From Albula goreensis (Eukaryota > Chordata > Actinopteri > Albuliformes > Albulidae): 64,000 bases of DNA. A program made the position numbers and the translations under genes. Below are positions 1-13,321 of the stretch, in pieces. Positions within the stretch are counted from its first letter, which is position 1. Each line of letters begins with the position of its first letter. The notes beneath the pieces were generated by a model. It ran no database searches. It saw only the letters and a list, made by a program, of their open reading frames with translations, and had not been told where the DNA came from. The stretch lies in assembly GCA_022829145.1 (NCBI GenBank), contig CM040745.1, positions 27,286,406 to 27,350,405 on the forward strand. The letters run 5' to 3'.

Positions 1-395
1 TTTTAATTTGAGCTATAGCAATATACCTGGAAGTTAGACAGCTGCTATATTGTGATTTGTTATCTCACATGGCTTATTAGTCCATACATATTACTCTGCA
101 TCAGGTAGCTGTCTTATATCTTCAGAATAAATAATATTCTCCCACTTCCTTACAGCTCAGCTGAAATGCATTAAAAAGACATGGAGCTTGATATAAGAAG
201 CACAGCCAATTCTGGATAGAAACAGTAGAGTTGAACTTTGTTGACAGTGATAACATTTTTCTCCAAAAGTGACATGGTAGGTTGGGGGTTTATGATTTGG
301 CTGGTGGTTTATGATTTAATGCATCCACTCTGTTCTGTGATTCTTCAGAAGCAGTAGAGTGGGACTTCTGTTCCTGAAAAGGGCTGTTAGCTCAC

Positions 396-545
396 CTCAT
401 ACGTCTCTTCATTGAGTGTCTTCACCACCACTCCACTCCCAGTGTGGTCGATGCTGTAGACGGCCCTTTCCAACTTCACCCTCTCCCCAAGCTTGTTCGC
501 TATTCGCTCGCTGATCTGGCTGGAGCCACCGACAAACTTCCGCTC
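396..545 (-). CDS. mao: mao coding exon 7
   Basis: 150 nt, residues 208-257. It reads [20 protein letters not shown], then [15 protein letters not shown], corresponding to human [20 protein letters not shown]. The acceptor AG is at 547-546 and the donor GTGAG starts at 395. The next exon lies beyond the left edge. Confidence 0.96.
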
Positions 546-3500
546 CTAACAGGGATACAAACAAACTGTGTGTTTCTTTGTGTTCGGTTACAAACATTTT
601 TCATTAATATTTTAAAATGAACGTCCTGTTAACACAATGTACCTCTCTAAGATAGAGCAGTTAAATGTGATTATAAAGAAAAAGGCAGTGAGGTCATTCA
701 TCAGGACAGTGAATTGGGAAGGAGACTCACTGCTCTGCCACTGTCACTCTTGTTAGTGTGAACGCTCTCTTGCTCCTAAACAAGCAATTCAGGTATTTAC
801 CAGCAGATGTCTCTCTTAAGTCAAGAACATTAAAAAAACACTACTGTTGATTACAATAAACGCCAACATGTTGCTTTGGGTAAAGCAGGGGGAGGGAAGA
901 GAAATAAGTCTCTTCTGATATTTGCTACATTTTTATTGATTTGGCCATTTCCATTATGCTTAGAACACCCGCCGTTTGTTCAAAAACCTCTGGCATGAGG
1001 GACAGGGGAAGGAAAAGGCCCAGGCAAGGACAGCTTATATGTGGCTGAAGCTACACTCTATCTGGGGAGAAGCAAACCCAGCCAGACACACCAGTAGGTA
1101 ATCATCTGCAATAAAGTTAAAAACTTGAGTGTACAGATGGTAAGGTTCTCCTCAAAGAGACTGGCGGGCACTGCCAACAAAAACAGCAGCTTGAAGGATA
1201 TCCCATCTGTCTTACTGTTACATTTGTTTCAAATTTTCTGTCTATTATTTGGAATCTATTAATTTGGACTGAACAAAAATTTGTCTGAAAATATATTGTA
1301 GCTGTCAACTACCAAAGAAACCAGACATTATCCTTTTGTTACCAAAATCAATTACCCTGTAACTAGTTTGGGGATTCTTTTTTAACAACAATGCCTCCTT
1401 TTAACAACATAGGACATCCCTGTAAAAACAACACCGTCAAAGGAAAAGAAACGGAATGACTCCAGTTAATGCAATATAATACAATAGAAATGATGCAACA
1501 GTGAGCTCAAAGCAGCTGTGGTAGATTCTGCCCTGAGGCACAAACCCTGGATGACTTAAAACATTCTTAACTCAATGTGTGTCATCAAAACTGTGTCATC
1601 AAAACTAATTTCTAGCAACAACATGGCGTTTCTACACTGCAGTTCAAATGATATATTTTCCAGTCCACAGATTCTGAAAAATACACCTAATAAAAGATAA
1701 TTTCCCCATTGGATTTTTTTTCCTCTGCTGACTATAGCGAGGACAGTTAAAATGACTGAAAACTGAGGTGACACATTGAGAAAAGGCGGGATGTGAGACT
1801 GGTTGACTGGCACACAACTTGTGTTTGTGTAGTCGAAGAACTCTGGACTATTTAGGATATAGGACCACATGAGCAAATTTCGACAATGAGGTGGGGGTGG
1901 TGATACACATTCGAGGTTGACATGAGGATACATTGCAGGATGCAGGTCAGAGTTCAAACAAAACAGAACACAATCATATTTCCTGAGGCTTACATTACCA
2001 CTTTGAATTGTCAAAATAAAACAGAATGTTATATCAAGACTGAGTCTGCTGACAGGAAATGGCTTAGAGCATTTGTAAACATCTTATGGTGGCCTCTTCA
2101 CACAGACCCTATTCGGATGGGTGCTCTGCATTGAAAAATGCAGCTCTGGAAAGCAGCACCAAAGCAGTGCTGGATAGCAATGTTAGTGCACAGTGGTGAG
2201 GAGGACAGAGCAGGTCTATGCACACAGGCTCATAGCATCACTCAGGGTCTTTTTCCTTAATGTGTGATCTGCCTCTGATGTATGTGTATACACAGGTTCT
2301 AGTTAGGTAGCTTTCATCTAGCTGGTATTGGAACAATGTTGTGCACACACATTGTGAGGCAAGGCCCTATGTAGCACGCCCCACCAAACCAATGTTGTGT
2401 TGTTAATGTTACTCGATTGTTTATGTGTACATGCTGTGAGAACCCAGCTTGCCAAAGTTAGCTGCTAATCTGCTAATGTAGATTCCTCCCAAAAAAGAGA
2501 TTCATCCTAGCCTTTATCTTTCCCCATCTGCACTACTTGCAGACCCTGAGCAATTTCCTCCCAGATTTAGTTCCCTACCAGGGCTTTCAGTGGGAACACA
2601 ACAATGTGTCTTCAACAAAGGGGTGGGGGGCAGGGGTTAGTGATTTCTTGATGCAGGATTAAGGAGTTAGCTGGCTCTATTTGGCAGTTTTTGAAGTTAT
2701 TTTTAGAAAAACAACTCAGGATTTCATCTACAGCAAATCTTCAGAATATTTACCACAGTTTGTTGGCTAACGTCTTGATCCTGCTTTGAGAAACACAACT
2801 CAACATGCTTTTTTCCTACCTTTCTGAATATCAAAAGAAATAGTTGATGAGTAAGAGTTTTCCCATAGACCATTGGCATTACAGTAAACCCGCCCTGCCC
2901 TCTCTCAATGCTAACCCTAAACCAGAAGTAGGAAGTAGCAGTGTCTCTTGCATTTCTGTATCTGAGAACCTGGCCTAAACTCTCTGGTGTTCCTGTCAAA
3001 CTCTTTTCTGTTAAGTGTGACACGCTGAATGGAGCTAGTTTACTAATGCTCACTACGTCCACACCCATCAGTTTGTTGTTTTTTTTTTTCTGGTTTCTCT
3101 AGTCATGGGGATGAGGTAGGTAAGCAGACATTGTACAAAGCACAATAAGTAGCTACGAGTCCTCCCTCTGCATGACAGCCTGGCCGACTATAAGCAGCAA
3201 CACTTCAGCGTGTGGACCTCCTGAGCAGATTAACAATATTGCAGTTATGAGTTGAATAATCAGAATAGGTAAAATAAAATGGGATAACATTTAAAAAAAA
3301 CGAATAAATAAATAATTAAAGGAATACCCTGCTAAAACATCTGGCTAAGAACAGCTTGGATTCTTATGAGCCGCTCAAACTGGTGGACAGTTGGCCTTGC
3401 TGTTTAATTATGTATAACTGGTTATTGGGTGGGGCTGATGGATCTCTCCGGGCCAGGATGACAAAGGCTTGAAATCTTTATTATAGCAGTTATGTGTTTA

Positions 3501-6500
3501 TATGCCAAGTTAATAAAACAACTGCCTTACAAAGGTGCTTTCAATATTACAATGCAATGCTAACAAGTTCACTGAAAACCCAGGACCTCCAGGCGGCTCG
3601 TATGGTAAGACATTTGTTTGGGAGGCAGGCGTGAGCCCAAAAGCTGGAGGTTAAAATCCCAGCTGGGCAATGAACAGCTGTTGCTGGAGACCTGCATTAG
3701 TGAGACATTCAGACAGTGAGTGAAAATACCACTACACACCAGCTCCAGCTTGGCACTCGTCCTTTTACTCTGTATCTGTTTCTCAGACTTTTAATTAGCG
3801 CAGTAGTACAGGACAGATACAGTGTCAAAGGCGTTCTCCACCCAAACCAAATGGCATTGATTTTGAAAATACCAGTATACACAGACATCACTGCATATTC
3901 TGGTGGAAAGGTCACTGACTCCATTCATGCATAGAGCAGTGACATACAAATGCACAGTGTTCAATTAAGCGCTACGTTACGAACAATCTAGCTTGCACAG
4001 CTCCCTGCCTCCGCCAGCAAAGCTTGTAAAATCCCATTTGTTTTACACGAGTGGACACCAACAGTAACTACAATTGTGGAGTGAAAACAACTGTGGTGAA
4101 TACAAAATTATATGAAGGAGACATAGAGATGCTTTCAGTAATATTATACACACAAAAACTGATTTCTCTGTTGCTTATATTTTTGTAACTAAAGCACAAA
4201 TTTAGAAACTGCTGGAAAAGTTTTTCTAATCCAAACCCAAAGCAAGCAGATCTAAGCTACACAGGCCTTTCATTTGCTAAACACAATAAGATTATATAAT
4301 TGTACTATTTTCTTGATTTGCAATTAAAATATACTTGAACTAAAGAAAAGGAAAACAAAAACAAGTTTGAACAATAATTTTAGTACTGTATACTATAGTC
4401 GTGATAGATCAGTTTTATTTGCAACTTATTTTTTAAATATATTTCTCAGTGCCTACTATACTACGGTAGCTACAGTTACCAAACTGAAAACTGGGTTTAT
4501 TTTTGTCTCAAATTTTTATCAGTGTTGATTTTTACATTTAAAAGACATTAGATTTAAATGTTTTCCTGTAAAAAAAACTATGGGATTTGTGTTTTGAATG
4601 AAACAAAGGTATTTTGTTAATATTAAAAGGGCAAATTTCAAACTTCTTATTTTACAGAAACAACAATAACTATTCTTAGACAACTTTATTGGACCATAGA
4701 CTGATGCAACATCACTGAGCGGAGACAGTTTCTCTATACTGGCCCAAGCCTACGCGCTAGTTGTGTGAACCCACTGAGTCCATGCAGACATACCTGACCA
4801 CCGTTGGTGGTGGAGAAGATCCTCATGGTGCCTCCACACTGTTTAACGTACCACAGGAACCAGAGGGCCGACACCTCGTGTGGCTCAGAGGTCACATTCA
4901 CATTAACGAAGAGGGTGGCAAACTGACGGGCGACGCTGGACAAAGAAATGAGGTGCGGGAAGGGGTAAAACAGAGACTGTGAAACACAGCTTAGTCACAG
5001 AACAGGATTAACTTGGTCACTAACCCCTTCACCGAGCAGTAAAGCTCCATAGTCTGTTCTGTGGTAAAACACAAAAAAAGTTCACCATATTGTCATCCAT
5101 TAATATGTGTATCACATTGGCAATTCAATAATAGGCAAAGGATTCAATGATGGTTAAAGTCAATACAAACATGACAATGACCTCCAGGGAAAGTGTTTAG
5201 TTGCACATACCAAGATCGCTCCAAAGCTGTCCATACAAGTTTGATTCTCGATACATTCAGCCAAACAAACACTCGCCCGGTGTTTTTTCTAAGCATACAG
5301 CCACCAAACAGTTTCATAAAACGTGTTTCCGGCTACTGAAATGCAGTGGTAGGAGGTAACCCTTGATTTAGCAACAGGACAAAGGGAGCTTAATGCACTG
5401 AGTACCGTGTCCAGCAGAGCTTGTCGAATAAGTCCTTCATTGTCATCTTATCCCACTCTTCCGCGTGGGGCGCCCTCCATGGGGCCTCCTGAGGAATCTG
5501 CAATGAACGTGGCGACATTTTACTCCCTCAGCCAAGCAGCTCCTTTACCCCCTTAAGGGCCCCAGGGCTGTTTTCACATTAATGATCTAAGCAGTGCTTG
5601 ACATTTATTTGAGCCTTTTTCTCAAAAAGCACTAATACACAAACAGTTGTGAGCTCTGGGAAAAGCTTTTATTTGGATATATCAAGCTTGGATCAAGGAA
5701 ACACCATCTTACAAATTCTTGGTACATCCAAACAAAAATCATTCCCTCTAAGCCCCCCAGGGAATGCTTTGTCTTACCTCAACAGACCACAAAGAGGAAT
5801 AAATACTCTACCTCCATGCCCATCTGGTCCATCGTTCTCCACAGGTTGTTGTAGTCCATCAAGGCAAGCGGGTTCCACATGGGCGGGAAACTTCCCTTGA
5901 ATGGATAGGATTTTCCCTGAAACAGAGAGCAAGATGTGAGTAAATAACACATTAGAACCTGCTATGTTGACACCACAGGTTACTGTGTGATGTTATCATA
6001 ATGCTTGCTTTGCTCTATTGCCAGCTGAATCTGTTATTTTAGAAGACAACATTTGGTATTTAGAGACAACACTTAGGCCTTAAACAGATGCAAACAACAT
6101 TTCTTATCATCACCACTTTTTTACGCAATATCAATAACTTTGAGCCCTGTAAGTATATTTCAATCTTCGTTTTATAGACTTGCAAAAATAATAGCAAAAA
6201 TAATACTGAGTTTATACGAAAAGGCAGCACGTGCAGTCTGGACTTGTATCCTGATCACTGAGTAGTTAAATGTGGCTGTGTCAGTGCTGCAGCTCAAAAC
6301 ATAAGCCTACGACTGTCTGTGTGAAGTGCAGCCATTACAGGCAATTTAGAGCCATGAACAGCACAATCTTCAGCTTTCTTCCAATTGTTTTAGGTAAATT
6401 ACCCATCATGCAGTGGGCACTGACAGTTCTGTTCAGTGTGATTAAGCCCTGAGAGGACATGAATTGGGGAACATGGCTAGACCTTCAGAATCTGTCTCAC

Positions 6501-9500
6501 ACTAATACCCATAAACCTAGACCAGTTAGGCTACAGCATCATAAGGGGAAAGCCACTCTGCAACACAAGTACCTGCGCAGAATTTAAAACACATAGCAAG
6601 AGTGTTTTTTTTTTAAATAAAAAATTAACCAATTCCTGTACTATTGCCCTTAGGGGCCATAATCAGGTTCAGATGTCTCTGTGGCAATGGCACATACAGG
6701 CACTTCAATGAAATAAATTGATTAATGTTTTACTTCACATCAAAGCTGACCTTGTGATCAGACACTGATAAGTGTGCAGCAAGTTGTACACTGCAAAACA
6801 TTAATCATACTTATTTCTCAAAATGCAAAAAGGTCCAACTAACAAGTTTTCATACCACCTTCCACCCCATTAGACCTCTATCATATTGTGAGGATTATGT
6901 CACCACTAGACGAACAGAAGAATTCAAAATGCAGATACACTTTACTAGCATTAACACACATCTGCATAAAATTGCCAAAACACTCTTAGATACTCCATCA
7001 AATGAACAGACGTATGCCCTCTTATGATGCAAATGTGACAGCCCACACATTGTGTGATTAAGCCTTGCTTTCTGGTACTGACCCTGGGCCCTTGGTCAAA
7101 CTGTGGTGTGTGAGAGATTTCACGTAAGCAACATAACCTGTCTGCCAGCAAACACTATCAGTTCATCCAACTCAACCTGGGAGTGCATACAGGGATAGAC
7201 AGGGGGAAGGGGAGGGGAGGCCTTACATAACTTGTAAATAGCACTTAGCATAGACACATAAATGGGCTTGTCTGATGGGCCATTAAACTTCAAACTAAGC
7301 CATAAACACTGGATACAGTTGTCAAGAAGGGCCATTAATGTGTCCTGAGCCCTCCCTGACAGCCGCAGACCTGGAGCTGAACTTGACAAGTCCACAGCCC
7401 TTCATTGCAAAATCGTATGGTCTAAAAGTCATTCCTTGAGGAGACAGACAACCCTCCCTTATATTAGAAAAGGACAATTCCATAGGAGTCACACCCTAGC
7501 TGAGCAGCTGCTGATATGGTCATAGAGTTACAAAAAGGCCCCATTCAGAACAATCATGATTTCTGTGAATCTCATCAAGAGAGATAGCATTTCTGCAATG
7601 TTTCAGCTACACACGGTAGAGATTTCCCACAGTAGCCGCAGCACATTTGTCCACAGAGGATGCCTTGATGCATCAGGAGAATTGGCCCACAATTCGGCAA
7701 CAGGTCTGTTTCCATGCCAACGGCAGCGGAGTGAATGCACACAGGGAGATACACTGTGCAGACCGTTATCGCATCCTTTGTGAGTGAACAACTGGGAAGA
7801 GCCCAAGCTGCTGTGCCTCCCGGGAGGGTGGGGGTGGAGGACAATACACTTCAGAATACCCTTCAAGAGCTGTTGCATGGAAACTGCAAGTGATCAGCTG
7901 GCCTCAATTTCTAATAAACGATACTGCTGATGTGGCAACATGTTATAGTTCATAGTTTGCAGATACAGGATATAGTTGGTCTAGCCTTAGAGATTAGCAC
8001 TATAGAAAAGCTGATTATATTGGTGGCTCACTTGGATGTTAGCTCTAATTATAATGTGGGTTAGTAAATGTATGTCCCTCTTATTGGCTAATACTGGCCC
8101 TGATCCACTGCAGTGTAATGACAAGGCACCTGCCAATAGCAATCATTAACTTTCTATCTCTTAGGGTTTTTGCTGCACAAATTGCAACAAAAATTGGAAA
8201 ACTCAAATTAACAGTATTAAGTACATCACACAGCTACTTCTATAATACTGAACAATTTGTGAAATTAAACTGGACATTCAATTGAAATGGATGCAGAATT
8301 AGGACTTACAAATGTATTAGGGCTAATTGGGTTCTTGAGGAAGATGTTTATGCAAGCAGATGATTACCTAGGAAACAGCCTAACCACAGCTGCTGGACAT
8401 GTCTCAATATAAGAGGAGGGTAAATGTTTATTCTGTATAATACAAAAGCATTTCAGTTCGCCAAACATAGCTTCACCCATGGGCTACCCATGGTGACTGG
8501 CTTTTCCCTGGAAAGCCAACAGTGTTTGCGAAACATATGATCATTAAATCTTAGGGTATGGTGTGCCCATGAAAAACATTATACCACAAACCACAACTAA
8601 CCTTACAAGACCACTGTGTCTTGATTCAAAATATATAAAATAAGATGGCTTGGTGTCATTTACCAATCTATACATATTTTTCATATGCAGGATTAATAAC
8701 TCTACCATGATTCTCATTAATGCTCAAGCGGATAAAGCTGCTCTCCAGCTTAGCTGTGGTGTTTGTGTGATGGGAGGAAAACACCCCTCTCGGAGATTCA
8801 GGAATGAACTGAACGGCCTTATCATGACCGGAACCCAACGCCTTTTGATTAGGTTTGTTGCTGTGGCAACGGCCTGGGAAGCTCCCGGGTGGAGGAGACA
8901 GCCTGGGGAGAGGATCTGAGGCTTTGAGATCCTTCACAGGAGGGAGTTCATCTCTTCAGTCAGGGCCTGGCATGCCAAATTGTAACATTTCACATTTAAT
9001 AGGAGTGTCTTGGCTTCTGTTGCAATTTCTACATTGACATCATCTTTCCTCTATTTTTTTAAAAATGCCTTAGACGTTCTGAAGTGTATTCAAAAAGTGC
9101 CTTAGGCATATTTTGACATCTCACTATTGTTAATGAACAACAAAGTGTGAAGTGTGAAAGAAGAAGCAGACTAACAAACTGGCAAAATGATCTGCTTTCA
9201 AAAAATCCTAAGACAAACTGGTGTCTTGCTCTATGTCATAAGCCAGTGAAGTCACATTAGTCCCCTAAATTAGCCCCCCGTAATAGTGCTCATGAGGGAA
9301 TTTATAATAACCAAGAGGTTACATTTGTTTTGGAGGAATTAATCAGAGCAGCGAATCCCCTGAACGCTTCCAAAAAGTGTCCCCTTCCCCTTTTTACATG
9401 ACATATGTTCAGCACATTGGAAACATTCTTACTTAATGTCTTGGTTCTTTTGGTTTGTCTGAATTGCTAATCCCCTGCAAGCCCTCTCCTTCAAAAGTTC

Positions 9501-12500
9501 TTTTGTTGCTTTGTTTTGAGTGCAACAGTCATGGCAATTGGGATGTTGTCAAGACCAAAAAAATGGGACAATCTTCTGACCTAATGCTACTTCTTTACAA
9601 CACAATACTACAAACTCTAGTTGATAATGTATGCAACAGGGATTAATGCAACAAAGCCACAAGATCCAGCCTCACTTTACAATGAGCATCATGTTCTGTT
9701 TCGTGCTCACAGCCCCCAAGGGCCAGGTGTTGGGGGGGAGTCATTAAACCAGCTCTGCGGTTTTGTCAGCACTTCCTCCATTGAGCACACGTGAGCTTAT
9801 AAAACAGCTGGTGAAACCCTGGATCAAAACAGTGAGAAACTGGCACTCTGCCATGGGGGCTTTTCCTGCACCTGCGTCATCAGTGGAATCTCCGGACATC
9901 ATCAACATGAGCCCAGTACATCCTAAAACCAGCCCTGATCTTCTGCACATCACATTGCTCTGCAGGACTATGTGTGTATAGGTGCTTGTATATATGTATG
10001 TACAATAATAAATGGACCAATATGTGGAAAAAACAGCTGCGCTCCACACATGCACTTCAATACCATGAATTATAGCAAAGATAGCAGGGCAGAGCAATGG
10101 TAGGAGGAAATCTTCCCCCAAAACCCAATAAGAATATACCATACATGAGCACTAAGAGCACTGATGTCTCATTCAAATCCAATACAGGTTGGGAAGGAGA
10201 TGGCTGTCCTTTTGTCATACTGCATCCTTACCCATTCACAGAAGAAGAAACCATATTATAATGCTCCTTCAGGCAAAGATTAGCATCTCCAGACACAACC
10301 GTACACTAATGTTGTAGAGGGTCCCGTGCTGAGCTTCTGTGGATGGGATGCAGAGCGACGCCATGGGGTATGGCCTGCTGTGAACCGCCCTATGAGCACT
10401 TACGTGATCGCACAGATCAAAGAGGGAAATGATTGAGTCGCCGCGCAGTCTCCGTTTCAGTGGCATTGCATAGACTGGCATGCATCCTCTCTAGCTCAGG
10501 ACAAGGTCTGTGCTGTGACAGTGCATGGGGGAAAATCCTGCTCACCTTGACGTAGTGCACCAGATGCTCCTCCTCGTTCACCTTGTACGTGTCCACCCCC
10601 AACTCCTTTGCCAGCCGCAGGATGCGGTTCTGCGTGGGGCCGATGTAGGCCCCCCCGAGGTCCACATACTTGGTTTCCTTGTTCTTTGTTTGACACAAAT
10701 CAATTAATTAATTAATCAGTGCATCTCCATCCTCTGAGTACCCAAACCTGTATGAGGAGGCCCATACTGAGTCACAAAGTAACAACTGAGGATGGGGGGG
10801 GGACTGTTACAGGTATGGAATGCTGTTATGATGACATATCTTTAAAATCATGATAAAAAGCACCATAAAAATGGCAGTAGAGCCAGGAAGGTGAGAGTAG
10901 TACAACAGGGCTGTAAAGTTAAGGAAAGGACACAGGGTAAAATGGGCTCTGGCGTGGGAGGGATGTCTGACAGCGCTCCATCACTGGGCATCTCACCCGC
11001 ACAGTAAAGGTCCTTCCACCCACGCGGTCTCGGGCCTCCAGCACCACTGGGCTCAGGCCTGACTCCACCAGCAGCTTGGCTGCTGACAACCCTGTCAAAG
11101 AGACACAGAGAGAAACAAGAATCACTAAACCTCTCGCACGACCTCAATAGCAGCCACAATAGGGCAATATGTTATGCTTTGCTCTTTGTGCATGTGTGTG
11201 GACACCACAACAAACCTTCCCAAGAACAAAGTCTGTCTTCTTTTATAGGTGAAAAAGACTCCCCAGTTTTGAAATTCTATATGCAACCACAAGGTCAGAA
11301 CTCATTTATATGGAAAGAGGTATTTATTGGTAATGCCTGTTTGACTTACTTATGGCTATGAAGATGGATAACATTAATACAGTTTAATTTATTAACTCAG
11401 CATGGCAAAATATTTGAACCATTGGCCTCATTTTTGAATGAAAATGTTGAGTGTGGATCTGTCACCAATCCAGATCCCACAGAGTCACATGTATATATTA
11501 GCCCCCGCTTCCACCCCCCCTCCACCCCAGCCACCCCAACAGAGACATAACTACTTCCTCTGTGGATCTGAAAGTCCTGAACTTCTCAATTTCCCTCCTC
11601 GTGACCAACAGATCAACAAAAGTTCACACAACTGCTTAGCTTTTTCTACTCCTTTAACCTTACCACAAGTCTAGGCACTTTTTCTGCGCAGTGAACATTG
11701 ATTGACACTACCTGAATTTAAGTAGCATTAATAAAAACACAAATCACCTAAATGAAGATACCCCAAATATTTCAATTTGGTAGAGATATCAAAATCCCAA
11801 ATTAACAGGAGAAATTCCATTTGATATGAATTTCCTTTTCTTTTGGACCCCTGATGACTTCAATGGGCCTTATCCCTGTCTTTCCCTGCTGATTGTTGCC
11901 TAGCCAATACACCTCTAGCCATAGTTACTGCAGAAAAGGCATAACTGGCATTCGCAGACCCAGTCACAGGACTCTCAGCTGCAGCATAAACATGTACCTA
12001 CACTGTGTAAACCACCCAGGAACCCCTAATATGTATATCTATGGTATTACAGGATGTTTAAAGTAGACATGACATTGCACTTGGAGCTACACCAAGCAGC
12101 CTTATTTTTCCCTGGGCAACACTTCACGTGATCTTTGAAGCTGTTGACCCCTTCACTCTGTGGTCATGAACACCGTGTTTAAACATAGACCACTACTGTC
12201 ACTGTGCTAAAAAATAAGTGCAAAATACAGAAATTCTCCAACTGAGGCAAAGGGAAGTTTTGTAACACTTGCGTTTAGACATACAGTGACCAAACAACAG
12301 CTGGAAGCAAGACAACCCTGTTAAGCTGTGTTATCTGAATTGGCTTCTCATCTGGTCTATGTTTAAGGTTCAAGTCTGACTAAGCAGCATGTGAGCTCAG
12401 ACTGTTGCTCTAATACAGGGCATAAGGTATAAAAGAAAGACACGATGAGCTTATCAAGGCAATAAAAACACACACTCTATATATTTTGAAGATAAAATCA

Positions 12501-12987
12501 CTGGTTTTCAGCATGTCAGTCATCTGACCACTCCTTCCTCAAATTGCTTAATCTCATATTGTCCATTTTTATAAATCAATCTTTCCTGTGCTATTTCAGT
12601 TTTGCAATAAGGAGCATCTGACATAATATCCAGATCTATCCAATATGCATTCTTAATGTCTGTTCAATTGAATTATTCACTAGTTTGATATGCGTTGAGT
12701 GAGCATCAGATAGCAAGCGCAGGGACAGTCCCCTCAGCTGCCCTGGGCTAGCAGTGTCCCTCCCCTAATCAAATAAGACGTAACATTTCACACAAGCACT
12801 CACAATTACCGACCGTGTTCATCATTATCCAGCACCATCACAGCAAACACCCCAGACACAACTCCCATAAACGCCATACTCACAAGAACAGAGATACAAA
12901 CCATGCACACACACACACACACACACACACATAAACGCACACAAGCCCACACACACACACACACACACACACATAAACGCACACAAG

Positions 12988-13043
<56 letters not shown>

Positions 13044-13055
13044 AATGCACACAAG

Positions 13056-13136
<81 letters not shown>

Positions 13137-13158
13137 ACACACACACACACACACACAT

Positions 13159-13203
<45 letters not shown>

Positions 13204-13215
13204 AATGCACACAAG

Positions 13216-13272
<57 letters not shown>

Positions 13273-13280
13273 AATGCCAC

Positions 13281-13321
<41 letters not shown>

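Noticed and set aside
1556-2014. 152-codon open frame, minus strand, in mao intron 6
   Set aside because: No family motif, no splice logic with neighbours, and composition like surrounding intron.
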